Below are positions 7,496-14,027 of a DNA stretch of 20,446 bases, piece by piece. Within the stretch, counting starts at the first letter, position 1, and every line of letters starts with the position of its first letter. The notes beneath the pieces were generated by a model. The model did not search any database. It was not told where the DNA came from and worked only from the letters and a program-made list of their open reading frames with translations. This stretch comes from Actinomycetes bacterium. GTDB lineage: Bacteria; Actinomycetota; Acidimicrobiia; Acidimicrobiales; Ilumatobacteraceae. The DNA is taken from assembly GCA_023417265.1 (NCBI GenBank), contig JAEZFY010000343.1, positions 1-20,446 on the forward strand, given 5' to 3'. Both the position numbers and the translations under genes were made by a program.

Positions 7496-9073
7496 TCAGC
7501 CCTGCAACAGGTCCCGGGCGTGTTCGCGGGCGGCGCCGGTGGCGGCGCCGGAGAGCATCCGGGCGACCTCGTCGACGCGGGCCTCACCGCCGACCGTGGC
7601 GACGTCGGTGAACGTGGCCCCACCCTCGACGCGCTTGGCGACGACGATCTGCTCCGTGGCCGCTGCGGCGACCTGGGCGAGGTGCGTGACGACGAGCACC
7701 TGATGGTGCCGGCCGAGGTCGGCGAGCGCCCGCCCGACCGCGCTCGCGGCGGCCCCGCCGACGCCGGCGTCGACCTCGTCGAACACGAGCACGCCCGGCC
7801 CGGCCTGGAGCACGAGCCGCAGGGCGAGCATCGCCCGGGCCAGCTCACCGCCCGAGGCAACCTTGGTGAGCGGCAGCAACGGGCTACCCGGGTTGGCCGC
7901 CATCAGGAACCGGACCTGATCGCCGGGATGGTCGTCGGCGTGCTGACCGACCTCGATCGCGATCGTCGCGTTCGGCATCGCCAGCTCGCGCAGGCGCGCC
8001 TCGACCGCAGCTGCTAGCTCGGGAGCCGCAGCCCGGCGCGCCCGGCCGACCTCGGCGGCCGCCTTGTCGGCGTCGGCGAGGGCCACCAGCCGGGCCCGGT
8101 CGAGCTCGGCCGCCCGGCGGTCGTACTGTTCGAGTTCGCGCAGGCGTAGCTCGGCGTCGGCGTGGAACGTGATCACCTCGGCCAGCGTGTCGCCGTACTT
8201 CCGCCGCAGATCGACCAGCAGTTGCCGCCGCTGGCGCACCTCGGCGAGCCGCGCCGGATCTTCCTCGATCGACTCGGCCACCGTCCGCAGCTCGGTACCG
8301 ACGTCGTCGAGCTCGGCCGACAGGCCGGCCAGGCGGGCATGCAGGGCGGCGTACGGGGGCCGATCGGCGAGTGCGACCAACGCCGTGGCGAGCGCGTCGC
8401 CGGCGGCTGACTCGCCGCGCAGCGCTTCGATGGCCAACGCCCCGGCCTCGCGGTGGGCGACCGCGTCGGCGAGCGTGGCTTCGGTGTCGGCGAGCGCGGC
8501 GTCCTCGTCCGGGTCGACGATGCCGGCGGCGTCGAGCTCGCCGACCTGGAAACGGAGCAGATCGATCTCGCGGGCGCGGGCACGCTCGTCGCCACCGAGC
8601 GACGCCAGTTCGGCGTCGAGCTCGGTGACCCGCGCCCGGGCGGCCCGTAACGGACCGAGGTCGACGGCCCCGAAGCGGTCGAGCGCGGCGCGTTGGGTGG
8701 CCGTGGCGAGCAGGCTCTGATGGGCGTGCTGGCCGTGCAGGTCGATCACCCCGTCGGCGTGCTCGGCGAGGCTCGCCACCGTTGCCGGACGCCCGTTGAC
8801 GTACGCGCGGGAGCGCCCGTCGGCGGGGATGACCCGTGTGAGCACGACCTCGCGGCCGTCGGGCAGGACGAGCCGGCCGTCGATACGCGCCTCGGTGGCG
8901 CCGAACCGCACGACCGTGGCGTCGGCGCGCCCGCCGACGAGCAGTTCGATCGCCTCGACGAGCATCGTCTTGCCGGCCCCGGTTTCGCCGGTGAGCGCAG
9001 TCATGCCCGGGCCGAGCACGAGCACGGCCCGTTCGATCACGCCGAGGTTCTCGATGTGCAGCTCGGTCAGCAC
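7496..9073 (-). CDS. recN: DNA repair protein RecN
   Basis: SMC-like ATPase of double-strand break repair. 525 aa. Walker A GETGAGKT at residues 29-36, the RecN-specific DLHGQHAHQSLL at 111-122, coiled-coil arms rich in Ala/Glu/Arg between about 140 and 360, the ABC signature VASGGELAR at 405-413, Walker B VLVFDEVDAGVGG at 428-440 and the H-loop VVTHLAQV at about 461-468. The GTG at 9073 is chosen because the protein then starts LTELHIENLGVIE, the standard N-terminus, and TAGAAC lies 7 nt upstream; an in-frame ATG at 9121 overlaps the divergent gene. It is 88 bp upstream of pyrG and separated from nadK by three unrelated genes, unlike the usual tlyA-nadK-recN order. Confidence 0.97.
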   Translation of the reverse strand: MLTELHIENLGVIERAVLVLGPGMTALTGETGAGKTMLVEAIELLVGGRADATVVRFGATEARIDGRLVLPDGREVVLTRVIPADGRSRAYVNGRPATVASLAEHADGVIDLHGQHAHQSLLATATQRAALDRFGAVDLGPLRAARARVTELDAELASLGGDERARAREIDLLRFQVGELDAAGIVDPDEDAALADTEATLADAVAHREAGALAIEALRGESAAGDALATALVALADRPPYAALHARLAGLSAELDDVGTELRTVAESIEEDPARLAEVRQRRQLLVDLRRKYGDTLAEVITFHADAELRLRELEQYDRRAAELDRARLVALADADKAAAEVGRARRAAAPELAAAVEARLRELAMPNATIAIEVGQHADDHPGDQVRFLMAANPGSPLLPLTKVASGGELARAMLALRLVLQAGPGVLVFDEVDAGVGGAAASAVGRALADLGRHHQVLVVTHLAQVAAAATEQIVVAKRVEGGATFTDVATVGGEARVDEVARMLSGAATGAAREHARDLLQG

Positions 9074-9080
9074 GACAAGA

Positions 9081-9086
9081 GTTCTA
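9081..9086 (-). promoter_or_regulatory. -10-like TAGAAC of recN
   Basis: Minus-strand TAGAAC is followed by 7 nt and the GTG of recN. The last base deviates from TANNNT. It lies within an inverted repeat GAGT-TCT-ACTC (9079-9089) in the 40-bp divergent gap. A GAAC-N4-GT match to an SOS box is too poor to call. Confidence 0.4.
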
Positions 9087-9113
9087 CTCGACCGGTGTGA
9101 CGATGATGGGCCG

Positions 9114-9737
9114 ATGCCCACCGAGACGCATTTCTACGTGCCCTCCCAGGGGCATCGCCTGCGCCACGACCCGCTCAACTCGATCGTCGCCCCGCGCCCG
9201 ATCGGCTGGATCTCGACGCGCGCCCCCGACGGTGTGTCCAATCTGGCCCCGTACTCGTTCTTCAACCTGTACTCGTACCGACCGCCGATCGTCGGCTTCA
9301 CGAGTTCGGGGTGGAAGGACAGCGTCGCCAACGCCACCGCGACGGGGGAGTTCTGCTGGAACCTGGCGACCCGCCCGCTCGCCGCGGCGATGAACGCGTC
9401 GAGCGCGCCCGTGCCGCCCGGGACCGACGAGTTCGCGCTCGCCGGCTTGACCGCTGCACCATCGCACGTGGTTGCCGCACCGCACGTCGCCGAGAGCCCG
9501 GTGGTGTTCGAGTGCCGGGTCACGCAGCACCTGCAGCTCCACGATCTGGCGGGCGGCGACGTGGCGTCGTGGCTGACGCTCGGCGAGGTCGTCGGTGTCC
9601 ACATCGCCGGTGCACTCGTGGCCGACGGGGTGTACGACACCGTCGCCGCCCATCCGATCGCCCGCGGCGGTGGCCCCGCTGACTACTTCGAGCTCAGCGA
9701 GGCCAACCGCTTCAGGATGCCGCGCCCGACGGCGTAG
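9114..9737 (+). CDS. Flavin reductase-like (FMN-binding split-barrel) protein
   Basis: 207 aa, cytoplasmic. The N-terminal block NSIVAPRPIGWIST, followed by NLAPYSFFN (about residues 22-51), is the hallmark of the flavin_reduct / DIM6-NTAB family, which binds FMN and either reduces flavin with NAD(P)H or supplies an oxygenase. No oxygenase partner is next to it, so the substrate is unknown. The ATG at 9114 is used; a weak -10-like GACGAT ends 9 nt before it and no Shine-Dalgarno is seen. It is divergent from recN across 40 bp and convergent with the SRPBCC gene at a 6-bp gap. It is the only plus-strand gene inside a long minus-strand block, which suggests later insertion. Confidence 0.88.
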   Translation: MPTETHFYVPSQGHRLRHDPLNSIVAPRPIGWISTRAPDGVSNLAPYSFFNLYSYRPPIVGFTSSGWKDSVANATATGEFCWNLATRPLAAAMNASSAPVPPGTDEFALAGLTAAPSHVVAAPHVAESPVVFECRVTQHLQLHDLAGGDVASWLTLGEVVGVHIAGALVADGVYDTVAAHPIARGGGPADYFELSEANRFRMPRPTA

Positions 9738-9743
9738 CCGCGG

Positions 9744-10202
9744 TCACGAGCGGGGGACGTCGCCGCGCCAGGCACCGGTCTCGCTGCCGCGCGACTCGAT
9801 GAACTCCTTGAAGCGCTGCATGTCGCCCTTCGCCCGGCGGCTGATGAAGCCGAGCTTGTCGCCGACCTGCTCGACGAACCCTTCCGGCTCGACGTCCATC
9901 TCGAGATGCACGCGCGTCGAGTCGGGGGTCAGTTTGTGGAACGTCACCACGCCGGCATGCCCGGTCTCGCCGTCGACCGTGGTCCAGGCGATCCGCTCGT
10001 CGGGGTGCTGCTCGGCGATCTCGGTGACGAACGAGCGGGTCGCCCCACCGACCTCGACGGTCCACCGGTTGCGGGTCTCGGTTTCCTGGACCACCGACTC
10101 GACCCCCTCCATGAACTGGGGGAAACTCTCGAACTGGGTCCACTGGTTGTACGCGGTCGTGACGGGCACGTCGACGTCGATCGATTCGGAAATGTTGCCC
10201 AC
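9744..10202 (-). CDS. SRPBCC (START-like / polyketide cyclase-dehydrase) family protein
   Basis: 152 aa. Starts with NISESIDVDVPVTTAYNQWT and continues FESFPQFMEGVESV, a typical opening of the cyclase/dehydrase branch of SRPBCC proteins, which form a hydrophobic ligand cavity. The later segment with DVEPEGFVEQVGDKLGF and KGDMQRFKEFIESRG is the C-terminal helix common to these proteins. The ligand and reaction are unknown. The GTG at 10202 has a strong AAGGAGG 4 nt upstream (10207-10213), so it is translated from a leader, unlike most neighbours. An 81-bp gap containing a long hairpin separates it from the upstream PAS-like gene. Confidence 0.85.
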   Translation of the reverse strand: MGNISESIDVDVPVTTAYNQWTQFESFPQFMEGVESVVQETETRNRWTVEVGGATRSFVTEIAEQHPDERIAWTTVDGETGHAGVVTFHKLTPDSTRVHLEMDVEPEGFVEQVGDKLGFISRRAKGDMQRFKEFIESRGSETGAWRGDVPRS

Positions 10203-10227
10203 GGGGCCTCCTTGGTGTCGTCTGCTG

Positions 10228-10252
10228 GCGGCACGGGTGGTACCCGCGCCGC
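10228..10252 (-). terminator. Strong hairpin between the PAS-like gene and the SRPBCC gene
   Basis: Arms 10228-10238 and 10242-10252 with a 3-nt loop. Read on the minus strand, 10 of 11 positions pair by Watson-Crick and the other is a G-U wobble; on the plus strand it is an A-C mismatch, so the minus-strand RNA is favoured. There is no U-tract, so it may be a factor-assisted terminator or a leader hairpin for the SRPBCC mRNA. Confidence 0.45.
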
Positions 10253-10283
10253 AGCCGAGCCACACCCCGTGAACGACGCGCAG

Positions 10284-11009
10284 CTAGCTCGGCGCGCTGG
10301 CGGAGACGCCGTGGCCGCGCAGCTCGGCCGACATCTGCTCGCGGCAGGCACTGCAGATTCCGGGCGTCAGCGGCGGGAGCGAGTCGCGTTCGAGTAGGCG
10401 CACGGCGCTGATGAGCCGCTCGATCGCCAACCATGCACCGTCGTGCTCGGCGCGGCCGCACCAGCTGCACAGCGCGATCGGGGTCGCGCGGTCGTCGCGC
10501 GTGGCGGTGGGGTCGAGCAGCGCGACCGGGCTGCGCGGCGCCTCGAACACGAGCGACGACCGGAACCGCACCCCACCGTCGGCGGCGGGGGCGATGGCCA
10601 TCTCGTACCACCGCCGCGCGTGCGCCGCGTCGCAGCGGAACGGCACGCGCAGCTCGGATTGCGTCGACCGCACCTGCTCGACGACGAGCTGCCACACGGC
10701 GCGCATCTCGTCGCCCTCGATCGCGTCCCACAGCACGCGGGACGACCCGGGCTGAACCAGATCGGGCGCGGCGTGGTCGATCGCCGCCGCGGCCCAGCCG
10801 GCACCGACCTCGGCGAGCACGTCGGACGCATCGATGGCGTACTCGATCAGCGCGACGGCGGAGTTGGCGGGGGGCGAACCCGGGGAGCCGCCGCGTCCCG
10901 ACTCGATCGCCGCCTCGATCCCGTCCCACACCGACGCCGGCGGGTCGGTCAGGTCGAGATCGGCCGGGTCGAGGCCCGCCAACGCCCGGATGACCTCGTC
11001 GCTCGCCAT
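10284..11009 (-). CDS. PAS-like domain protein with C-terminal CxxC...CxxC zinc knuckle
   Basis: 241 aa, soluble, unnamed. Residues 1-35 (LTDPPASVWDGIEAAI) resemble the start of actinobacterial regulatory proteins. Residues about 50-165 look PAS-like: a GWAAAAIDHA strand/helix, SRVLWDAIEGDEMRAVW, VPFRCDAAHARRWYEM and a final strand VRFRSSLVF. Residues 181-184 (CSWC) and 219-222 (CSAC in LTPGICSAC) form a plausible four-Cys zinc site. No kinase, cyclase or DNA-binding domain is present, so it could be a stand-alone sensor or adaptor; this is inference. The ATG at 11009 has TAGGCT ending 7 nt upstream, supporting a leaderless start. Not part of the usual nadK-recN neighbourhood. Confidence 0.8.
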   Translation of the reverse strand: MASDEVIRALAGLDPADLDLTDPPASVWDGIEAAIESGRGGSPGSPPANSAVALIEYAIDASDVLAEVGAGWAAAAIDHAAPDLVQPGSSRVLWDAIEGDEMRAVWQLVVEQVRSTQSELRVPFRCDAAHARRWYEMAIAPAADGGVRFRSSLVFEAPRSPVALLDPTATRDDRATPIALCSWCGRAEHDGAWLAIERLISAVRLLERDSLPPLTPGICSACREQMSAELRGHGVSASAPS

Positions 11010-11016
11010 CACCCCC

Positions 11017-11022
11017 AGCCTA
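11017..11022 (-). promoter_or_regulatory. -10 element TAGGCT of the PAS-like gene (leaderless)
   Basis: Minus-strand TAGGCT, 7 nt, then the ATG at 11009. It lies in the 38-bp gap after the nadK stop, so this gene has its own promoter despite following nadK. Confidence 0.6.
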
Positions 11023-11047
11023 CCCAGCGAGTTAAGGTCGGCCGGCG

Positions 11048-11869
11048 CTACCGGTCGGCCAGGCCGAACTTGGCTTTGAGCACCTGGTGGTAGGGGCGTT
11101 CCCCGAAGCGCACGAAGCGGGCGGTGGCCACCGATGGGGAACAGCGCACCACCGCTCCCGGTGTCAGATCGCACGTGCGGCGGCCGTCGACGGCGATCGT
11201 GACGCCGAATTCGCCGAGCACCTCGATCACGACCTCTTCGGTGGGGTCGAGCACGAGCGTGCGGTCGAACAGCATGTGCGGAGCAACCGGGGTCACGAGC
11301 AGCGCCCGATGCTTGGGCGACACGATCGGCCCGCGCGCGGACAGCGAGTAGGCCGTCGATCCGGTCGGGGTGGCGACGATCAACCCGTCGGCGGCGTACG
11401 TGGTGAACGGCTCGCCGTCGATCCGCACGAGCAGCCGCACGGTGCCGGACTCGTGCTTGTCGACGACCGCCTCGTTGAGCGCCCGCCACCTACCGATCGG
11501 CTCGCCGGCCGCCCCGGCGGCGCTGATGTCGAGCATCATTCGCTCGTCGAGATGCCACCGCCCGGCCGCGCTCCCCTGCTCCCATCGCCCGAGCGCGTCG
11601 CGCACGTCGGTCGGCTCGACCTCGGTCAGGTAGCCGAGGTGCCCCATGTTGACACCGAGCAACGGCACCGGCGCGCCGTCGAGCAGGTGCACGGCGTGGA
11701 GCATCGTGCCGTCGCCCCCGAGCACGAGCGCAAGGTCGGCCGTGCGCACGTCCGGGGCATCGGTGGTGACCACGCCGTGGCCACGCGCGCGCAACCACGC
11801 TGACACGTCGTCGGCGAGGATCCGCGCATCGTCGCGGCGGTGGTGCGCCACGACCGCGATCGTGCTCAC
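11048..11869 (-). CDS. nadK: NAD kinase
   Basis: Phosphorylates NAD to NADP with ATP or polyphosphate; cytoplasmic. 273 aa. The GGDGT motif is at residues 51-55 (LVLGGDGTMLHAV), the NE pair at Asn132-Glu133 (LNEAVVDK), and the family signature at about 166-180 (ATPTGSTAYSLSARGP). In that signature Arg179 replaces the second Gly of the usual SAGGP, a small deviation near the active site. The GTG at 11869 overlaps the tlyA stop as GTGA, so the two genes are translationally coupled, as is usual in Actinobacteria. Confidence 0.97.
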   Translation of the reverse strand: MSTIAVVAHHRRDDARILADDVSAWLRARGHGVVTTDAPDVRTADLALVLGGDGTMLHAVHLLDGAPVPLLGVNMGHLGYLTEVEPTDVRDALGRWEQGSAAGRWHLDERMMLDISAAGAAGEPIGRWRALNEAVVDKHESGTVRLLVRIDGEPFTTYAADGLIVATPTGSTAYSLSARGPIVSPKHRALLVTPVAPHMLFDRTLVLDPTEEVVIEVLGEFGVTIAVDGRRTCDLTPGAVVRCSPSVATARFVRFGERPYHQVLKAKFGLADR

Positions 11870-12615
11870 GGCGGTGACCCGGCGTCGGCCCACACGAGGA
11901 ACTCACGGTTGCCGTCGGCACCCGTGATCGGCGAGTCGGTCCAGCCCCGCCGGATGCACCCGGCGGCGGCCAGGGCGACCTCGATCTCGGTACGGACGCG
12001 GTCCCACACGTCGGGGTCGGTGATCACGCCGCGCCCTTTGGCGACCTCGGCCCGTCCGGCCTCGAACTGCGGTTTGACGAGCAGCACCATCGGGGCCCCA
12101 GGGTGGCACACCGCAGCCAGCGCGCCGAGCACCAGCTTGAGCGAGATGAACGACAAGTCGCCGACCACCATGTCGACCAACCCGCCGACGGCGTCGGCGT
12201 CGAGGTACCGGACGTTGGTGCGTTCGAGGCTGGTGACGCGCGGATCGGCGCGGAGACGCTCGTGGAGCTGCCCGTGGCCGACGTCGACGGCGATCACGTG
12301 GGCCGCGCCACGCTGGAGCACGACATCGGTGAACCCGCCGGTGGAGGCGCCGGCGTCGAGCACGCGGCGGCCGGTGACGTCGAGCGCGAACACGTCGAGG
12401 GCGTGCTCGAGCTTGAGCGCCCCGCGACCGACGTAGCGCGGGGGCGGGCCGGTGACGTGGAGCTGATCGCCGGGCGCGACCTGGCGCGACGGCTTGTCGG
12501 CGAGCGCGCCGTTGACCTGCACGCGGTGGGCGCCGATCAGCTCGGCGGCATCGGCGCGGCTTGCGGCGAGCCCGCGGCGGACGAGTTCGGCGTCGAGCCG
12601 CTGGCGCGCGGCCAC
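11866..12615 (-). CDS. tlyA: TlyA-family 2'-O-methyltransferase (16S/23S rRNA type) with S4 domain
   Basis: Predicted S-adenosylmethionine-dependent ribose methyltransferase; in mycobacteria TlyA modifies 16S and 23S rRNA. 249 aa. Residues 1-60 form the S4 RNA-binding domain (RQRLDAELVRRGLAASRADA and RVQVNG). The FtsJ-like domain follows, with the SAM loop DAGASTGGF at 87-95. The K-D-K-E catalytic residues are present at Lys68, Asp153, Lys181 and Glu238. The GTG at 12615 is the first start in frame after the preceding gene's stop and gives the usual short N-terminus. Couples to nadK through a GTGA overlap. Whether it methylates one or both subunits cannot be told from sequence. Confidence 0.95.
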   Translation of the reverse strand: MAARQRLDAELVRRGLAASRADAAELIGAHRVQVNGALADKPSRQVAPGDQLHVTGPPPRYVGRGALKLEHALDVFALDVTGRRVLDAGASTGGFTDVVLQRGAAHVIAVDVGHGQLHERLRADPRVTSLERTNVRYLDADAVGGLVDMVVGDLSFISLKLVLGALAAVCHPGAPMVLLVKPQFEAGRAEVAKGRGVITDPDVWDRVRTEIEVALAAAGCIRRGWTDSPITGADGNREFLVWADAGSPP

Positions 12616-12622
12616 GCGCCGC

Positions 12623-13147
12623 TCAACCGTTGCGCGACGTGCGCACGGGCGCGACGCCCGAGCTGCCGACCGCCTTGGAGGCGGCCTTCTGTGCGGGAGC
12701 CTTCTTGGCCGGAGCCTTCTTGGCCGGGCTCTTCTTGGCCGGAGCTCTCTTGGCGCTGGGCTTCTTCGCCGGAGCCTTCTTCGCCGGAGCCTTCTTGGCC
12801 GGAGCCTTGGCGGCGGCCTGCTTGGCCGGGGCGCGGGTGCCGGGAATCGTGACCGGCGACATCGCGGCGAGCTTGTCGGCCAGCGACTCGACCTGGTCTT
12901 CGACGGCGTCGAAGCGCTCGGAGAACGCGCTGACCTGCTTGGTGACTTCGGCCTGGACGGCCTGGGCCATCTGCTCGGCGAACGCGCGGCCGCGGGTGAC
13001 GAGGGTCTCGACGAGCGAGTCGGCGTCCTTGCGGCGGATCTCACCGGCCTTCACCAGCGAGGCGACGAGCGCCTCGGCCTTCGACTTGGAGACGTCGGTG
13101 ATGTACACGCCTGTCTCGATCAGCTTCTTGAGTGGAGACTCAGCCAT
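12623..13147 (-). CDS. Phasin-like protein with histone H1-like Lys/Ala/Pro tail
   Basis: 174 aa. Residues 1-98 are amphipathic and heptad-rich (PLKKLIETGVYITDVSKSKA, then AEQMAQAVQAEVTKQVSAF and FDAVEDQVESLADKL), resembling the granule-associated phasin fold. Residues 105-160 are a run of APAKK-type pentapeptides like the DNA-binding tails of histone H1, PhaF and PhaM. Such fusions tether polyhydroxyalkanoate granules to the nucleoid in other bacteria; no PHA synthase is in the window, so a general nucleoid or coiled-coil role is equally possible. The ATG at 13147 comes one base after the HAD stop (TGA C ATG), and TACACT ends 7 nt upstream, giving both coupling and a private promoter. Lies where Rv1693 would be in mycobacteria. 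Confidence 0.85.
   Translation of the reverse strand: MAESPLKKLIETGVYITDVSKSKAEALVASLVKAGEIRRKDADSLVETLVTRGRAFAEQMAQAVQAEVTKQVSAFSERFDAVEDQVESLADKLAAMSPVTIPGTRAPAKQAAAKAPAKKAPAKKAPAKKPSAKRAPAKKSPAKKAPAKKAPAQKAASKAVGSSGVAPVRTSRNG
12696..12815. repeat. Eight tandem 15-bp units encoding APAKK-type repeats
   Basis: The plus-strand unit GGAGCCTTCTTGGCC recurs in phase eight times from 12696 to 12815, the fourth, fifth and last copies being the most degenerate. The minus strand codes A-K-K-A-P, forming the basic tail of the phasin-like protein. Copy number could vary between strains. Confidence 0.9.
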
Positions 13148-13148
13148 G

Positions 13149-13997
13149 TCACTCAGTGTATGCGGAATAGTTGCGTGAGCGCGACGAATGCTCGCGGTGT
13201 GACGAACGCAACGCCGCCGCCACCGCCGCCAGATCGGCGACGTCGAGGTCGACGTCGGCGACCCGTTCGTCGGCCCCCACCACCCCCGTGCGCACGAGCG
13301 CGAACGCACACCCCAACGTCGCCGCGAAGGCACCGTCGGTGTCGAGCCGGTCGCCCACCATCAGCGTGCGCGCCGGGTCGAAGCCCTCGCCGAGGTGGGC
13401 CGCCACGGCGGCTGCCATCGGGGCGTGTGGCTTGCCGGCGATCGTCGGCTGCACCCCCGCCGCAGCGGCGATCGCGGCAACCAGCGCCCCGGCGCCGGGC
13501 CCGAGCCCGGTCGGGGTGGGGAACGTCGTGTCGTCGTTGGTGGCGATGAACGCGGCCCCGTCGCGCACGGCCGCGCTGAGCGCGTCGAGTCGGGCGTAGT
13601 CGAAGCTGCGGTGCAGACCGACGACCACGGCCGCGACCGGGGGACGTCCGGCCGCATTCCAATCCGCCGGGGCAACCGGCTCGACACCGCGTGCGACGAG
13701 CGCCTCGAGCAGCCCCGCCTCGCCGCCGGCGAGCACGACCGCGCCCGGTGCCACGAGCTGGGCGGCGGCCTGCGCCGAGTTGACGACGTCGCCGGTGGCC
13801 GGGACGCCGATCGCCGCCAGGGCGGCCTCCTGTTCGGCGATCGTCGAGAAGGCGTTGTTGGTGACGAACAGCACCCGCCGTCCGGAGTCGCGCAGTTCGG
13901 CCACCGCTTCCGGTGCGCCGGGTACAGCTCGGTGGGCCAGCCACACGACGCCGTCGAGATCGCACAGGACGACGTCGATCGCGGTGGGGACGGTCAC
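13149..13997 (-). CDS. HAD-superfamily (subclass IIA, NagD-like) phosphatase
   Basis: 282 aa cytoplasmic phosphatase. Motif I DLDGVV begins with nucleophile Asp13 and acid/base Asp15; motif II is VTNN (Thr46); motif III Lys is in AGKPHAP; motif IV is MVGDRLDTDGAFA. The large cap between motifs II and III is the C2a type of NagD/pNPPase/phosphoglycolate phosphatase relatives, so the substrate is a small phosphate ester of unknown identity. Position upstream of tlyA matches Rv1692 in mycobacteria, described as a glycerol-3-phosphate phosphatase. The GTG at 13997 is supported by TAGCCT 7 nt upstream. Divergent from DUF1015 across only 30 bp. Confidence 0.92.
   Translation of the reverse strand: MTVPTAIDVVLCDLDGVVWLAHRAVPGAPEAVAELRDSGRRVLFVTNNAFSTIAEQEAALAAIGVPATGDVVNSAQAAAQLVAPGAVVLAGGEAGLLEALVARGVEPVAPADWNAAGRPPVAAVVVGLHRSFDYARLDALSAAVRDGAAFIATNDDTTFPTPTGLGPGAGALVAAIAAAAGVQPTIAGKPHAPMAAAVAAHLGEGFDPARTLMVGDRLDTDGAFAATLGCAFALVRTGVVGADERVADVDLDVADLAAVAAALRSSHREHSSRSRNYSAYTE
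13155..13160 (-). promoter_or_regulatory. -10 element TACACT of the phasin-like gene, inside the HAD coding end
   Basis: The Tyr-Thr codons TAC ACT near the end of the HAD gene also read as TANNNT, ending 7 nt before the phasin-like ATG at 13147. Confidence 0.5.
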
Positions 13998-14027
13998 CGG
14001 GCGGAGGCTACGGCGTAGGCTCGGCGC
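13998..14027. promoter_or_regulatory. Compact divergent leaderless promoter pair (HAD / DUF1015)
   Basis: Minus-strand TAGCCT (14010-14005) lies 7 nt before the HAD GTG; plus-strand TAGGCT (14016-14021) lies 6 nt before the DUF1015 GTG. The two hexamers are 5 bp apart and CTAC-GGC-GTAG (14008-14018) forms a small palindrome between them. Any -35 contacts would fall inside the opposite gene. Confidence 0.65.

Noticed and set aside
9074..9090. LexA/SOS box upstream of recN
   Set aside because: Only GAAC-N4-GT agrees with the GAAC-N4-GTTC core; the second half-site is broken.
12696..12815. CRISPR array
   Set aside because: The 15-bp units are contiguous with no spacers and encode a protein tail.
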